A DNA stretch of 64,000 nucleotides from Xylogone sp. PMI_703 (Eukaryota; Ascomycota; Leotiomycetes): NCBI GenBank assembly GCA_021399445.1, contig JAJTUQ010000001.1:930001-994000 (forward strand), in the 5' to 3' direction. Both the position numbers and the translations under genes were made by a program. Positions 46,736 to 58,159 of this stretch are shown in pieces (the first letter of the stretch is position 1; the number at the start of each line of letters is the position of its first letter). A model generated the notes under the pieces. That model ran no database searches. It was not told the origin of the DNA and saw only the letters and a program-made list of their open reading frames with translations.

Positions 46736-48290
46736 ATGTTGCCGAGTGCTGCCGTTGCTGCCGCTGTTGCGGCTTTGTCCAAAGCGGAGTTGCGAGACCT
46801 TATTTGCACCCCAGATTCGCAACTCTACAATGAGCGAATTTCTTCATATTGGTCTCTTACTGCACAGAAGAAGCCTCACTGCATAGTTCATCCAAAAACT
46901 ACCGAAGATGTGGTCAAGATAGTGAAGACCCTTGCAAATATTCCGGACTGTCCATTTGCGGTTCGCAGTGGTGGCCACATTGCCTGGGGGGCCAGCAACA
47001 CAGACGGCGGCGTGTTGATTGATCTTGGTTTGCACATGCATGGTGCGGCTGTTCATAAAGGCAAAGGAGTAGTGTCACTATTGCCTGGTACGAAGTGGAG
47101 CGAGGCATATAAAGTTGTTGAGACCCATGGAATCGCTATCGCAGGAGGCCGTACCGCCAGCGTAGGCGTTTCAGGACTTCTTACCGGAGGCGGTATCTCT
47201 TGGTACATCCCCCGGGTTGGCTTCTGCTGCGACCAGATAGTCAATATGGAGATAGTGTTAGCGGATGGACGAGTCGTCAATGCTAACGAGAACGAGAACA
47301 GAGACCTATGGACCGCGCTCAAGGGTTCAAGCGCCGGTAACTTCGGCATTGTGACACGCTTCGATGTCAAGATTCTACCCTGGGACGGCCTGTGGGGTGG
47401 TATGCTCGTGAGTGAGGCATCTAAAGACAGAACTACCGATCATGTCGCAGCCATGAAAAACTTCACCGATAATGCTGAGAGATTTCCGGATAGCTCCTAC
47501 ATCGTGCTGTGGAATTATGAGCCAACCATGTTTAAGGATATTGTGGTAACCAGTTTCGCTGCCAATACAAAGGGTCAAGAAAACCCCGCTGAGCTTAAGC
47601 AGCTGCTTGAAATTCCTACTATTATCAAGGACATGAAACAGACAACCCTGTCTGAATTTGCGCAGTCCATGGAGCAACCGTATGGGTATCAGTATGTGTT
47701 CTCTTTTCCAAACTCCAACAGTGACCCAAGAGCCATATCTTCATTTACCTGATTCTAACATCTCTAGTAACTTCTGGTTCACGACCACATTCATTAATGA
47801 CGAAAGGATCATGAAAAAAGCAGTTGAGGTACATGCAGTGGCCGTTGATAAAATCAAGGCAGTCAGCAAAACTGGTCATTTTAGCTCTCTTTGTCTGTTC
47901 CAAAGTTTGCCAAGCTACTATTTTAAGCTAGGGGAGCAGTACGGGGGCAACTCTATGGGCTTGAAGCAACATTTGAAGGGCCGCAATGCCATTTCACTCC
48001 TACTCTCTATTAACATCAGCGAAGAGGAGATTCGAGATTATGGCTATGAGGTAGCCAAGGACTATCTGAAGCAAGTCGATGACTACGCTAAATCAGTCAG
48101 CGGTTACATCGACTGGGCATATGTTAATTATGCGGACCAATCGCAAAACCCGATGGGATCACTTCTTGACCCAGCTAATCTCAAGAGAGTTGCCCTAAAG
48201 TATGACCCTAATGGCATGTTTCAGAAGAGGACGCCAGGATTCAAAATCTCCAAGTATGGATCTCCAATAAGGTGGAAGGGTTGGTGTTAA
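46736..48290 (+). CDS. FAD-linked oxidase, berberine-bridge-enzyme-like
   Basis: Join 46736..47691 and 47768..48290 gives 492 residues; the 76-nt intron is GTATGT..CTCTAG. The FAD-binding PCMH domain runs from about residue 45: PFAVRSGGHIAWGASNTDGGVLIDL, with His81 as the likely covalent flavin attachment, then GGRTASVGVSGLLTGGGISWY and GSSAGNFGIVTRFDVKI. The second Cys of bicovalent members is not seen (the GLLTGGGISW loop has none). The BBE C-terminal element is present (YVNYADQSQNP..RVALKYDPNGMFQKR). No signal peptide is evident. Such enzymes oxidise alcohols, sugars or secondary metabolites with O2. It is followed by an NmrA-like gene on the other strand. Confidence 0.9.
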
Positions 48291-48576
48291 TCAACTAAAT
48301 CCGAAGGATGGGATTACGATGGTAACTGATGCAGATAGAACTATGTAAGCAATATTCGCACTAAGGTGATAATGAAGTAAAGCTACTAGCTGTCATCTAT
48401 ACCCCTTTAAGTGCATCTAGATAAAGCACTAGTCTATCTAGAGTCTATAGAATGTTCTAACAAATTCAAATAATTGAGAGTCCACGGTAATTGAGAGTAA
48501 CAATGATAGCTCGACCAAATTATTATGCATACTTAGACCCGCAAACTTTATGGATATGAATATAGTTCCCATCTAA

Positions 48577-49500
48577 CTATGCTGGAAGTGATGCCAGCAG
48601 TCGCTCCTTCTCCCTCTCAAGATATTCCTCAAAGGTGGTCAATCTGATTCCGTATTTGCTTTGGATAGCGCCCCCGTCAATTTGGACGTCAATCCTATTT
48701 GCCCACAACTGGAACGGCTGTGTCGGCACAACATTTTTTGCAGCCTCTATTTCCTCTGGAGTACGTTTCCTGACCTTAATTTCCCTTCCGCTAACTTTTC
48801 TGAGAATAACCGCTACTTGCTCTATAGTCAAGTTCTCAGATGCGAGCTCGATGTCTTGCTTGTCGAATTTTTCTGGATCTAGAAGCGCTGCCGAAGCGTA
48901 CTTCCCGATATCATCCTCATCAATGTGCGACATCTTGACGCCGGTATCATATGAATGCACCAGCTCACCCTTGCTTGAAAGTTCTGGAAAGTGCCAAGGG
49001 CTATATGGCATCAAGTAGTTAGCATGAAACCATGCTGGGCGGAGAATCGTATAGTGCTTCACTCCAACATCCCGGACTGCATTTTCCATTTCGGCTTTCG
49101 ACGCGAAATATCCACATACACCGTCCTTTTCTCCTTCCACATTATCCCACTTGCTCTTAGAACTAGCGAAAAATGCCGTAGATAACACAATTGTATTCAC
49201 TCCAGCTTCTTTACACGCTTGCACGATGCCTCTAGCCTGGCGTGATTGCGCGCTCGGATCTGTGATTGAGGGTTGGAGATTCAAGTAAAGACCTTTGCAC
49301 CCTTTCGCAGCATTATGGAAAACATCGAAGGCATCATTATCCCCTTTGAAGAGCACAACTCCGTTGCTCTCTAGTTGGCGTGCCGTTTCCTTAAGAGGAT
49401 CACGTACCACTACATGGACTTTGGCTCCGGCAGCAAGGAGATATTTGACGACAGCTCTGCCCTGCTGTCCTGTGGCACAAGTCACCAAGTAAGTAACCAT
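48577..49500 (-). CDS. NmrA-like NAD(P)-binding protein
   Basis: An intronless 307-residue protein with an N-terminal Rossmann motif VTCATGQQGRAVVKYLLAAGAKVHVVVRD, where the usual GxxGxxG is ATGQQG. It continues with the atypical-SDR pattern: LSTAFFASS, YFASKAEMENAV with Tyr-x3-Lys, and ILRPAWFHANYL. The C-terminal half (IELASENLTIEQVAVILRKVSGREI) is typical of NmrA/HSCARG-like proteins. These either sense NADP redox state or act as reductases; here the retained YxxxK leaves both options open. Cytosolic. It is convergent with the BBE-type oxidase 286 bp away. Confidence 0.88.
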   Translation of the reverse strand: MVTYLVTCATGQQGRAVVKYLLAAGAKVHVVVRDPLKETARQLESNGVVLFKGDNDAFDVFHNAAKGCKGLYLNLQPSITDPSAQSRQARGIVQACKEAGVNTIVLSTAFFASSKSKWDNVEGEKDGVCGYFASKAEMENAVRDVGVKHYTILRPAWFHANYLMPYSPWHFPELSSKGELVHSYDTGVKMSHIDEDDIGKYASAALLDPEKFDKQDIELASENLTIEQVAVILRKVSGREIKVRKRTPEEIEAAKNVVPTQPFQLWANRIDVQIDGGAIQSKYGIRLTTFEEYLEREKERLLASLPA

Positions 49501-49621
49501 ACTGTGTGAGAAAGTGGTCTCTAGTTACCTCGAAGATATCATCTGCAATTTATAACTTTTGGGTTTATGATTTTGAAGATGCAGAAAATGATGCGTGGGA
49601 TGATACGTAATATGATGCAAC

Positions 49622-49716
49622 TAACGTAAATCCCTGTTCAAGCGAACACCCCATTCTAACGAACACTGAAATTTACCGCAAAATTGAGGAAATTCAACTT
49701 TTGATATCTCAACAAC
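49622..49716 (+). repeat. Left terminal inverted repeat of the 431-bp MITE
   Basis: 95 bp; matches the inverse of 49958-50052 at 93 positions. Confidence 0.9.
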
Positions 49717-49957
49717 GAGGGAATTCTATTTAATCAAATTTTGTTATTCTTATATCTACTTGATAATAAATATATGCACAAATTTTTATGCTGTTAGAAT
49801 GTGTAATATATGTTGTACAACAAAATAGATTTGAATAAAAGGTCCAAATGTTAACTTGGCAGCATTATAAACATTTTGAGAGCAAAATAACTAAATAATT
49901 GAAATTAATTCATAATAGATAATCCCCTTCTAATGTGTCTTCCCTCAAAATTCTATG

Positions 49958-50052
49958 GTTGTTAAGATATTAAAAGTTGAATTTCCTCAATTTTGCGGTA
50001 AATTTCAGTGTTCGTTAGAATGGGGTGTTCGCTTGAACAGGGATTTACGTTA
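49958..50052 (-). repeat. Right terminal inverted repeat of the 431-bp MITE
   Basis: Inverse partner of 49622-49716; both differences lie in the inner 14 bp. Confidence 0.9.
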
Positions 50053-50378
50053 TAGGGTAAAGAGTATATAAAATCTGACAAAGCAGTGCTGTGCCACATG
50101 AAAACGGTGTAATCATTACCCCGAATTAATAATTGCAATATGAAGCTCTGTGGCTTTATGAATGTAACATCAGCTGTAATCTTACAAAAAGATGTTACAA
50201 ACAGAAAAGATCCACTTTCGAGAACACTGGCTAGAACTCCTCTCAATTCACAGGTATGATTCCAGAGATCCCATATTTCAAATTGCAATTTTAAATTTTA
50301 TATACGGTCTGAATATATGTAATGAGTAAGTATTATAGTTACAAGGAAAGTGTCAACTTATTAACTGATAAGCTATTG
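50053..50378. other. Spacer between MITE and beta-helix gene
   Basis: AT-rich 3' flank of the beta-helix gene. No motif seen. Confidence 0.6.
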
Positions 50379-52169
50379 CTAGTCCGTTGCTTTCCAAATA
50401 ACCTTGCCAGAAGCATCTGAGATCTGGAACCATGGAGGGGTATTGAACGCAGTCAAAGTATGGCCCTTTCCTTGGGTTGCTGTATTCCAGATTGGAGAGC
50501 CGTTGTAGTATTTGACCCAGTTTCCATCACCTTGCCATTCCAGGCTGCAAAGATCTCCCTGACAATCCGACACCGTCGTTCCGAGCGTAAAAGGAACAAC
50601 GGTACTAGGTCCCGAGTTATTGTATACAATAATATTGGCGCCGTTATCGAAGGTCAGTGTATAGCCGCCGTGAAGGGTTGCGAAGTCGGTTGGTTCTGTG
50701 GAGACACTTAATTGGCCTAGGGCCCATGAGATCTGGTTGGGCAACGGAGGAGTAGTGCAGATGAAGAACGTTGGGCCATTAGTGACTTCAACAAAATCCG
50801 ACTGCAGAGTTTTCGAACCTGTCACTGTTGGCCCGTTATAGATGGCATGGTAATTGTTGTTGAAAGCCTGTCGAGTAGCCTCATGGCAGTTGCCGGCTTC
50901 AGCGACTTTGTTATCGACATTGACTCCAGAAAGGTCATTACCGGTCACCTGTTGGAGGATATCGTGGAATTCATTTAGTTAACTACAAAAAATAAAAAAT
51001 GGAGTATCATATAAGAAGACACTGTAGGACGATAAACTTACCGTGATACCATTTGCCCAGCCAGATAGAGGCAGTGGGAAAGTGATGTTACCAGAAAATA
51101 CATTATTCTGGATGACAGCGGGGCCTTTTAAGGGGACAAAAGAATCATCGCAGTCTCCCCAAACGCAGCTGCCCATGCCGATACCAACTGCAAAGAGAAG
51201 ATCGCCATGGATGTTGTTGTTTTCTACCACAACACCCGCGTAGCTGCCGCCGTAGGTGTCCAAGTTATCAACCATGTTGATGGCACCGAATCCAGAGTTA
51301 GTGCTAGATGAGATAATGGTATTGTCTAGTACTTTCGTGCCTGGTGCACCAAACAGGACAATTCCTCCATCTGTGGATCCGGTGACCTAAGGAAAAGTTA
51401 TCAAGAATCAGCCAGATTGTCCCAAAAATGAACCTGGATTTGGTAAGGGCGAGGACTTGTCATACCGTATTGCTTTGTATCAGCGATTGACTGCAAGCAA
51501 AGGAGATACCGTCCGCCCAGAGGGCATTGCCGTTGGAGTCATGACCAGCGGCACCACACGGTCCAATATCATTGTTAGTGACAGTCGCGTTAGTGCAAGC
51601 GCCGCTCCCAGATCCAGCATTACCCTCCGTAATGTGCATGCAACTCCAACCCCGTGAGTCAGTTGAAGCAACATGCGAAATAATCTGACCTGTACCAGCA
51701 CCTCCCATCTCGATATTGGCGCCACTATCTATAAGCGATATCAAACGTTGAAGTTAGATGATGTATCTTCTTGGCTACCTTTTTTCTTGGAGAAACACTT
51801 ACTCTGAGATATGACACCGTTCTGACGCCGGTTGCCGTCAATCTTGATGTTAAGTAGTCGGAGTCCATTGAAATGCCCATCAACGATAGTTGTAATAGCT
51901 GGGTCCGTAGCTACAAGAAGAATGGTGGCGCGGGTCGATCCAGTTGGGTATCCCATAGTGGAGAGTTCTTGATTATCCGCAGTGAACTGGACTGTGTTGT
52001 GGACTGTGATAACACTCCCCGGGCAGAGCTGGACAACAGCCCCTGCTCCTCCCGATTTGAACGCAGCATTGATAGTATTCTCATCTCCCGATGAAATACA
52101 ATTTGCAGCCGCACTGAGGCCAATGAAAGCGCTGCCCAGCAAGGCAAGTGGGACAGAATGCGAGTACAT
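50379..52169 (-). CDS. Secreted right-handed beta-helix protein with lectin-like C-terminus
   Basis: Complement of four exons: 52169..51803, 51728..51466, 51386..51042 and 50948..50379, giving 514 residues. A signal peptide (SVPLALLGSAFIGLSAAA) precedes a pectin-lyase-like beta-helix with repeated turns: ILLVATDPAITTIVDGHFNGLRLLNIKIDG, ATVTNNDIGPCG, SQSLIQSNTVTGSTDGG, VVVENNNIHGD and AVIQNNVFSGN, the Asn ladders being typical. From about residue 400 the character changes to a bulb-lectin-like module (YTLTFDNGANIIVYNNSG, LEWQGDGNWVKYYNGSPIW, FQISDASGKVIWKA). The helix part probably binds or cleaves a polysaccharide; catalytic residues cannot be assigned. It is divergent from the GH3 gene across 1.6 kb. 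Confidence 0.85.
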
Positions 52170-53810
52170 TTTGCAAAGCTACTTCGTCTCTTACTATAGT
52201 AACCACGCCAAAGAAAAGAAAAAACTAAAGAACGAGTGAATAATATGTACGATGAGTAGATAAGCGAGTGACAATTGGGTTCTACAACCAACTTGAACAG
52301 AACGTTAGTCGTCGAGCAGATCGACAACGTCCGCGAAGGGGGCCTTCAGCCAATGGATCCCTTCTTATACTACTTATATAATGTTGTGTCTAGACACGTT
52401 ACCTCCCTGAGTTACAGTACGGCAGATTACTTGCTTACCCGGGACACCCGATCCATCAGTGATCGCCGCGTCTGAACCCCTTTAAGATCGTACGTGAACG
52501 GGGGCAAGTTCGGATGATATTATCAACTTAAATCTCACTTGTTTCATTCGTATGGATAGCGAGCACTCCCTTATTCTGTTTACCCTCATTGGCCGGCAGT
52601 CTTGCTGAGTCAGCCCGCACCACATCCCCGCAAAGAAGGTTTCAAAGGCCGGTTCGCATTTACTTTCCGCTTCGGCGGTTGCATCTACTTATTAAAGTAC
52701 CGGGTCTGTACCATATTAAGAACCCAGTATATCACCCTTACCATAAATCCACTCTACCTTTATTAGAACGGTTCTCACGTGAATGAGGCCCCAATAAATC
52801 CCCATTTACTTTGATACGCACCGCTAGCAAAAACTAAATACTGTACTACCCAATACGAGTCGCTTTATAAATAACTCGTGCTTATATACCACGATACAGC
52901 CGATGTAATCGATGACAGCACTCACTTCTTCAACTTATATACGAAGTCCTGTAGGTAGTGGAAGCGAGTTGATATTACAAGGTTAATATGATTGAGCAGT
53001 CCGTATCATCCGATCTTCTCGTATAACAGGATTCCTCCATGACTACGGTGTGGATTTCGGTACTTGTGCTGTAGTTGGGCAAGGAGGCCGTTACTTGAAA
53101 TTGGGCACACTTTACGGACCCAACTTCCTAATTTCTACTTTTGGTAGAAGCCCCCGCTAACGGTCGTCATACAAGCATTTAGCCTAGTAACCTTGTCCTT
53201 GTTCCAGCCCTGGCTCTACGGTAAGATAAAAGGAGCTAAACCTAAATCACCTATAATTTGTCCTACATAGGTCCTAAAAATAACTCAAGAGTGGTTGAGT
53301 CCATGTGCTGCCGGCATATATTTATTGATTGTACAAGTATAGCACAACAAGAGCAGCGAAGTAGTGAACAAGCAGTTTGGTAGATTCATGAAGGATCTAT
53401 TAGATTAAGTAAGACGTGGAACGACACGATCACATAATTTCATACTTGACATAATCAAAAATGAGGTAAACGGCAATTTAAAGTAGGACCGATTTGTCAG
53501 TTAAACGCATACAATACGGGGTCGGGGTAGCTCGTTCGGTTCTTTCCGCTGATCTTAACCTGATACCCGGATTAAAACGAAGACCACGACAGATACCGTG
53601 ACTCCAGTACTTCGTATATGCTGCGATAGATGAGATGATTGATAAGATGGTCATTGCGGGGGCGGGTAGCCTGCTGCAGGCACCCCTGAGATCGCCGTTG
53701 CCAAGTGAGCGGGGAATGACTACGTATTAAGTATCATTTGATATTTAAATCTTAAGTCTTAAGTCTCATCGTAGCCATAATGTCCATAGCAAGATGCTTC
53801 ACATTCCAAA
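52170..53810. other. Long divergent intergenic region
   Basis: 1.6 kb between two secreted carbohydrate-active genes. No gene is supported on either strand. A TTAGCC (inverse of GGCTAA, the XlnR/Xyr1-type core) is at 53179-53184, too common to be weighty. Some stretches look like decayed sequence, but no repeat partner is in the window. Confidence 0.5.
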
Positions 53811-56800
53811 ATGAATACCCCTCTACTTTCAAGAGCGTCGGCTTGGGCAAAGCTGGCAGCTCTAGCGGTACTGGTCCCTTTGGCTGGAGCGGAAGCCTTC
53901 AAGAGACAGAACTCATGTTTGCCAGCATACGTAGCAAACATTGAGACTTATAAAGGATGCTTCAAAGATGATGCAACTATCCGTGATCTCCCAGATGTAT
54001 TTCTTTCTTTGGCCGGCACCAATACTCCGCAAGTCTGCGTCCAGCAATGTGGTTCAAGGGGGTATAGCTATGCCGGGGTTGAATTTGGAGAGTGGGTCGC
54101 CTAAAACATTATCTAGAAGGGTAGATGAACCGTACTGACAACTTGGTGGGATGATATAGGCAGTGCTTCTGTGGAAACGATATCGGTTCCAAAGGAGTCC
54201 AGTCACCGGAGTCAGAGTGCAACATGCCGTGCGCTGGAAATTCCAGCCAGAGTTGTGGTCAGGCCTACTAGTAAGTAGACCATTGGTCTATAGCATTATA
54301 GCGCTTCTAAAGGGCGTACATAGCTAACTTTAAAAGTATAAACATTTATCAAATATCAAACCCTCTGTCACCGCCAAGAGTGGCAAGTGTTCCGGATTGT
54401 ACGCGGCTTCCGCTCTGTGGAAATGCTGTTTGTGAGACTAGCCTCAGCATCGAGGATCGTGCTGCTGCACTCGTCGGTGCTATGACATTGCAAGAGAAGA
54501 TTAGCAATATGGGCAGCACAAGCCATGGCGTACCGCGTCTAGGCGTCCCTTCCTTTGGCTGGGACTCAGAGGCCTCGCACGGTGTTGCGGGAAGCTCGGC
54601 AGTGTTCTGGGGCGGTGATGGCTACGATTTTAGCTATGCTACTAGCTTTGCAGCACCAATCAATCTCGCTGCCTCCTTCGATGATTCAATGGTCAACTCT
54701 ATTGGAACTCAGGTAGGCACTGAAGCTCGTGCATTTTTCAACTATGGCTACAGTGGGCTTTCTTTCATGGCGCCCAACATCAACCCGTTTCGTGATCCTA
54801 GATGGGGTCGTGGACTGGAGACCCCAGGCGAGGACATATTCGTGGTCGAGAGCTTTGCAAGGAACTATGTCTTAGGCATGCAAAGCGGTGCTACTACGCC
54901 GTCTGATTCACCTCGAATCATTGCTGCTTGCAAGCACCTGGCAGTCTACGACATTGAGGCCGGGCGCGCTTCCAATAATTTGGCTCCGCCTGCCCAGGAT
55001 TATGCTGAATATTACTTACCCGTCTTCCAAGTCTGTGCTCGAGATGCACAAGTGCTAAGTATAATGACCGCCTACAACGCTGCGTATGGTGTCCCCTCTG
55101 CCGCCAGTAGGTACCAGATGCAGGAAATCATGCGAGAGTCATTCGGCTTCAACAAGTCTTATAACTTCTTCATTGGTGACTGTTCTTCCGTGGAGGATAT
55201 TCTGGCATACCATCATTATGTTGACACTTATCCAGAGGCATCTGCATTGGCGCTCAATGCCGGTGTCGACGTTGACTGTGGGAACGGCTATCAAGACTAT
55301 CTTAACGTGTCGATAGCGCTGAATATGACGACGGAAGCTGTGCTTGACAAGCGACTAGAGACTTTATACTCCAGCCTGCTCCGTGCAGGTTACTTTACAC
55401 CATCACAAAACCAGCAAGCATATAGTTGGTCCGATGTCAGTACCCCAGCAGCTGAAAAGCTAGCATATGCGTCGGCTGTAGAGAGTATTGTGCTATTGAA
55501 GAATAACGGCGTCCTCCCGATCCGCGACATTGCTTCTTTAAAAGTAGCATTGATCGGTCCCTTGGCCGAAGCTACAACGCAGATGCAGGGAAACTATTAC
55601 GGGAATGCCCCATACCTAGTTAGCCCTCTAGCTGCATTTCAAAATCACTCATCTACGGTTTCATTCCAGCAAGGTACGGGAGTCACGACGGCAAGCTCCA
55701 CAAACGCCTCTGCCGCTGTGAGTTTAGCGCAAGACTCTGATGTTATCATCTATATTGGTGGCATCGACACCACTGTTGAAGCCGAAGCACTTGATCGGTC
55801 GTCAATTGAGATGCCAGCAAATCAGACTAGCTTTATACAACAGCTGGCCAAGCTAGGCAAGCCACTAGTTGTTGTAGAGTTTGGAGCTGGCCAAGTGGAT
55901 GATAGTGCTCTTTTATCCGATACTGGAGTAGATGCAATCCTCTGGGTTGGATATCCGGGACAATCAGGCGGGACTGCTATCTACGATATTATCTCTGGTG
56001 CCGTTGCACCCGCTGGCCGGCTTGCGTCATCGAAATATCCATCTTCCTTTACTAGCGAAGTGAGCCTGTTTGATATGAGTTTGAGACCGACCTCGACATC
56101 GCCTGGACGAACTTACAAGTGGTACACGGGAAATCTTATTAAGCCATTTGGTTTCGGCATGCACTACACCAATTTCGACGTCTCCTGGGCGTCGAAGCCA
56201 GCGACTAGCTTCAACATTCAACAGATTATAAGTGGCGCATCCAGCCCAGTTGACTTGCATACGGTCCTTACCCTCAATGTTGCCGTTAAGAACGCAGGTG
56301 GCCTGGCCTCTGTTACCTCTGACTATGTGGCTTTGCTCTTTGCATCTTCTAACAATGCCGGCCCAACACCTCGTCCGATCAAAACTCTCGTTTCTTACTC
56401 TCGAGCCCATAATATTGCTGTAGGCCAATCGCAGACTCTTAATCTTCCGGTCACTATCCGGAGCCTTCTACGCGCGGATACGAATGGAGATCAATACCTT
56501 TACCCGGGAACCTATCAACTCGCTTTAGATGTCGATTCCACAATAACTTTCAACTTCACTCTTGCTGGAACCGCGGCTCTCATCCAGGCACTACCACGGT
56601 TGCCAGCTAACCAGACGGGGTTTGAAGACTTGGGCTGTTACTCTGGAGCTGTAACTAGTGTGCTTACGGGAGGCACTCAGCCAAAGGTCCAAGGTAACGC
56701 TCCCCAGTCATGCGTAGACGTCTGCCATGGCTTGGGATATGTGTATTCCGGAGTTCAATCTAGGTTCGTATAATCCATTTGCCTATATACACAGAACATT

Positions 56801-57095
56801 TTAGTCTTAGATGCGACGAAGTAACTAACTTAATATGTTTACTCCTTACAGTCAATGTGTGTGCGCTCACCAAATCGCATCGGGAGCGAAGCAAGCCACG
56901 ATCACGCAGTGCAAGACTATTTCCTGCCCCGGAGATCCACTCGAATTCTGTGGCGGACAAGGCTTGTAAGTTAACTCTTTTAGTTTGGTTTGAATTGATT
57001 ATCTAATGCTAACGAACTTTATTTTCATTAGCACACGAGTTTTTAACTCATCAATACCAACCAACCCTTTGACAGTAACTACAAGTAGTCAATGA
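53811..57095 (+). CDS. GH3 glycoside hydrolase (beta-xylosidase-like) flanked by two WSC domains
   Basis: Exons 53811..54091, 54160..54270, 54337..56763, 56852..56965 and 57032..57095 give 998 residues, all phases agreeing. A signal peptide (AALAVLVPLAGAEA) is followed by WSC domain 1 (about 43-130: YKGCFKDD, CVQQCGSRGYSYAGVEFGE, QCFCGNDI, CNMPCAGNSSQSCGQAY). The GH3 catalytic region spans about 145-890: GWDSEASHGVAG, FMAPNINPFRDPRWGRGLETPGED, ACKHLAVYDIE and FIGDCSSVED, where Asp412 is the expected nucleophile. A fibronectin-III-like end follows. WSC domain 2 (about 895-978) has GCYSGAV, CVDVCHGLGYVYSGVQS, QCVCAHQI and CPGDPLEFCGGQG. Introns bracket each WSC half, with the same position in both (after the Gly/Ser before QC). 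It should be secreted and act on xylan-type or wall glycans. Confidence 0.92.
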
Positions 57096-57499
57096 ATATG
57101 CTAGATTATCTGTATTTACTTATAGCTCCATAACAGCGTATAAAAGTACTGTAGAGAAGCGTACACAGTGAGAGTCAATTCTTTCATATTGGTAATATTT
57201 TCTCAATATATCATTGCCTAAACAATTACGCATATAATATTTGGATATTATAAATGCCATTAACATAGTGAGATAGCTGCAGTTTTTGGCCTTGATTATA
57301 GCTTAGAAGACCTGCTTCATCTATTATACATTATCTGAAACCGATTATTTTATCTAAGCGTGCATGTTTGAGTGATGACTGGTGCAGTTGGACCTCGAAC
57401 TCAACACTCTCACTCAGTCAGATGTCCGGTCTGTTTACACCTTTTTCAGATACAAAGAGATTGAAGGTCGGAAGCTTAGCAGGATGAAGATTTGAGTCT
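57096..57499. other. Spacer between convergent genes
   Basis: AT-rich 3' flanks of the GH3 gene and the minus-strand ORF at 57500. Nothing else seen. Confidence 0.6.
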
Positions 57500-58159
57500 T
57501 CAGCATCGCCTATTGGATTCGATAAACTCCCCTCCAACACCCAAACCAACTTCGAGATCGTCAACCCATTGACCTATACCATGCAAAACCGCATTTTGGC
57601 CGTCAATATCCTGTTTTGGTAAGCTTGTAGTGGTATCGAATTTGCTCAGTTCCGTCAAAACACAGTCTAAAGAGGTGGTGCAGACGGGCGCGCTATTATG
57701 GATGAGAGCAAAGTCGAGTTGGGGATGGTGAATGAGATTTAATATCCTGTTGATCCTCTCAGAGTCTATAATTTCTCGCGGGAGGTCATTCAGGTTCTGC
57801 GAAGTCTGTGTATCTGTAAGGTCAGTCTCTAGAGGGAGTAAATGAATGGGTGTCCTAAGCTCACTATGCGGTCCAAGAAGATATGGCACGCCCGCATTCA
57901 CGGAAGTCTCTTGAGCAAAGTACCTCTTTTCAAAAAGATATGCTTGTATTTCATCAACATATTTCCGGAGTCCAGCATCACACAAAAAATGCTCATTGGG
58001 AACATGTTTTACTAAGTTACCAGCGGACCTAATTGATAGCGAAACTCGCCGTTCTCGTTGCTTCGGACCATTGTGCGTATTACATGAGGTGTATAGATGG
58101 GGATGAATATGGTGGAAGAAGTGCGTCTCGGGGGAATAGAGCTCCGAATTATCATACAT
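57500..58159 (-). CDS. Hypothetical protein, 219 residues
   Basis: A single uninterrupted ATG-led frame. It is His-rich near the start (ETHFFHHIHPHLY) and otherwise polar with no signal peptide, helix or motif that I recognise. The length without stops in this AT-rich area supports a real gene more than chance, and a TATA-like TATAAAAG is present on the minus strand just upstream (about 58236-58243). Function unknown; it may be lineage-specific. Confidence 0.45.
   Translation of the reverse strand: MYDNSELYSPETHFFHHIHPHLYTSCNTHNGPKQRERRVSLSIRSAGNLVKHVPNEHFLCDAGLRKYVDEIQAYLFEKRYFAQETSVNAGVPYLLGPHSELRTPIHLLPLETDLTDTQTSQNLNDLPREIIDSERINRILNLIHHPQLDFALIHNSAPVCTTSLDCVLTELSKFDTTTSLPKQDIDGQNAVLHGIGQWVDDLEVGLGVGGEFIESNRRC

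Larger units (their letters stand above)
49622..50052. mobile_element. MITE with 95-bp terminal inverted repeats and TA ends
   Basis: The left arm 49622-49716 and right arm 49958-50052 are reverse complements over 95 bp with two differences; the outer 81 bp are identical. The element begins TAACGTAAATCCC and ends in its inverse, so it is flanked by TA, the target-site duplication of Tc1/mariner-type insertion. The 241-bp core is very AT-rich and non-coding. Arms this long and this similar suggest recent insertion or ongoing folding-back constraint. It lies downstream of no gene's coding region; it is in the spacer near the NmrA-like start. Confidence 0.9.

Noticed and set aside
36158..49500. 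Secondary-metabolite cluster with acyltransferase, BBE oxidase and NmrA-like protein
   Set aside because: Unrelated genes lie between them and no backbone synthase is present.
53179..53184. GGCTAA-type XlnR/Xyr1 site before the GH3 gene
   Set aside because: A six-base motif more than 600 bp upstream is expected by chance in 1.6 kb.
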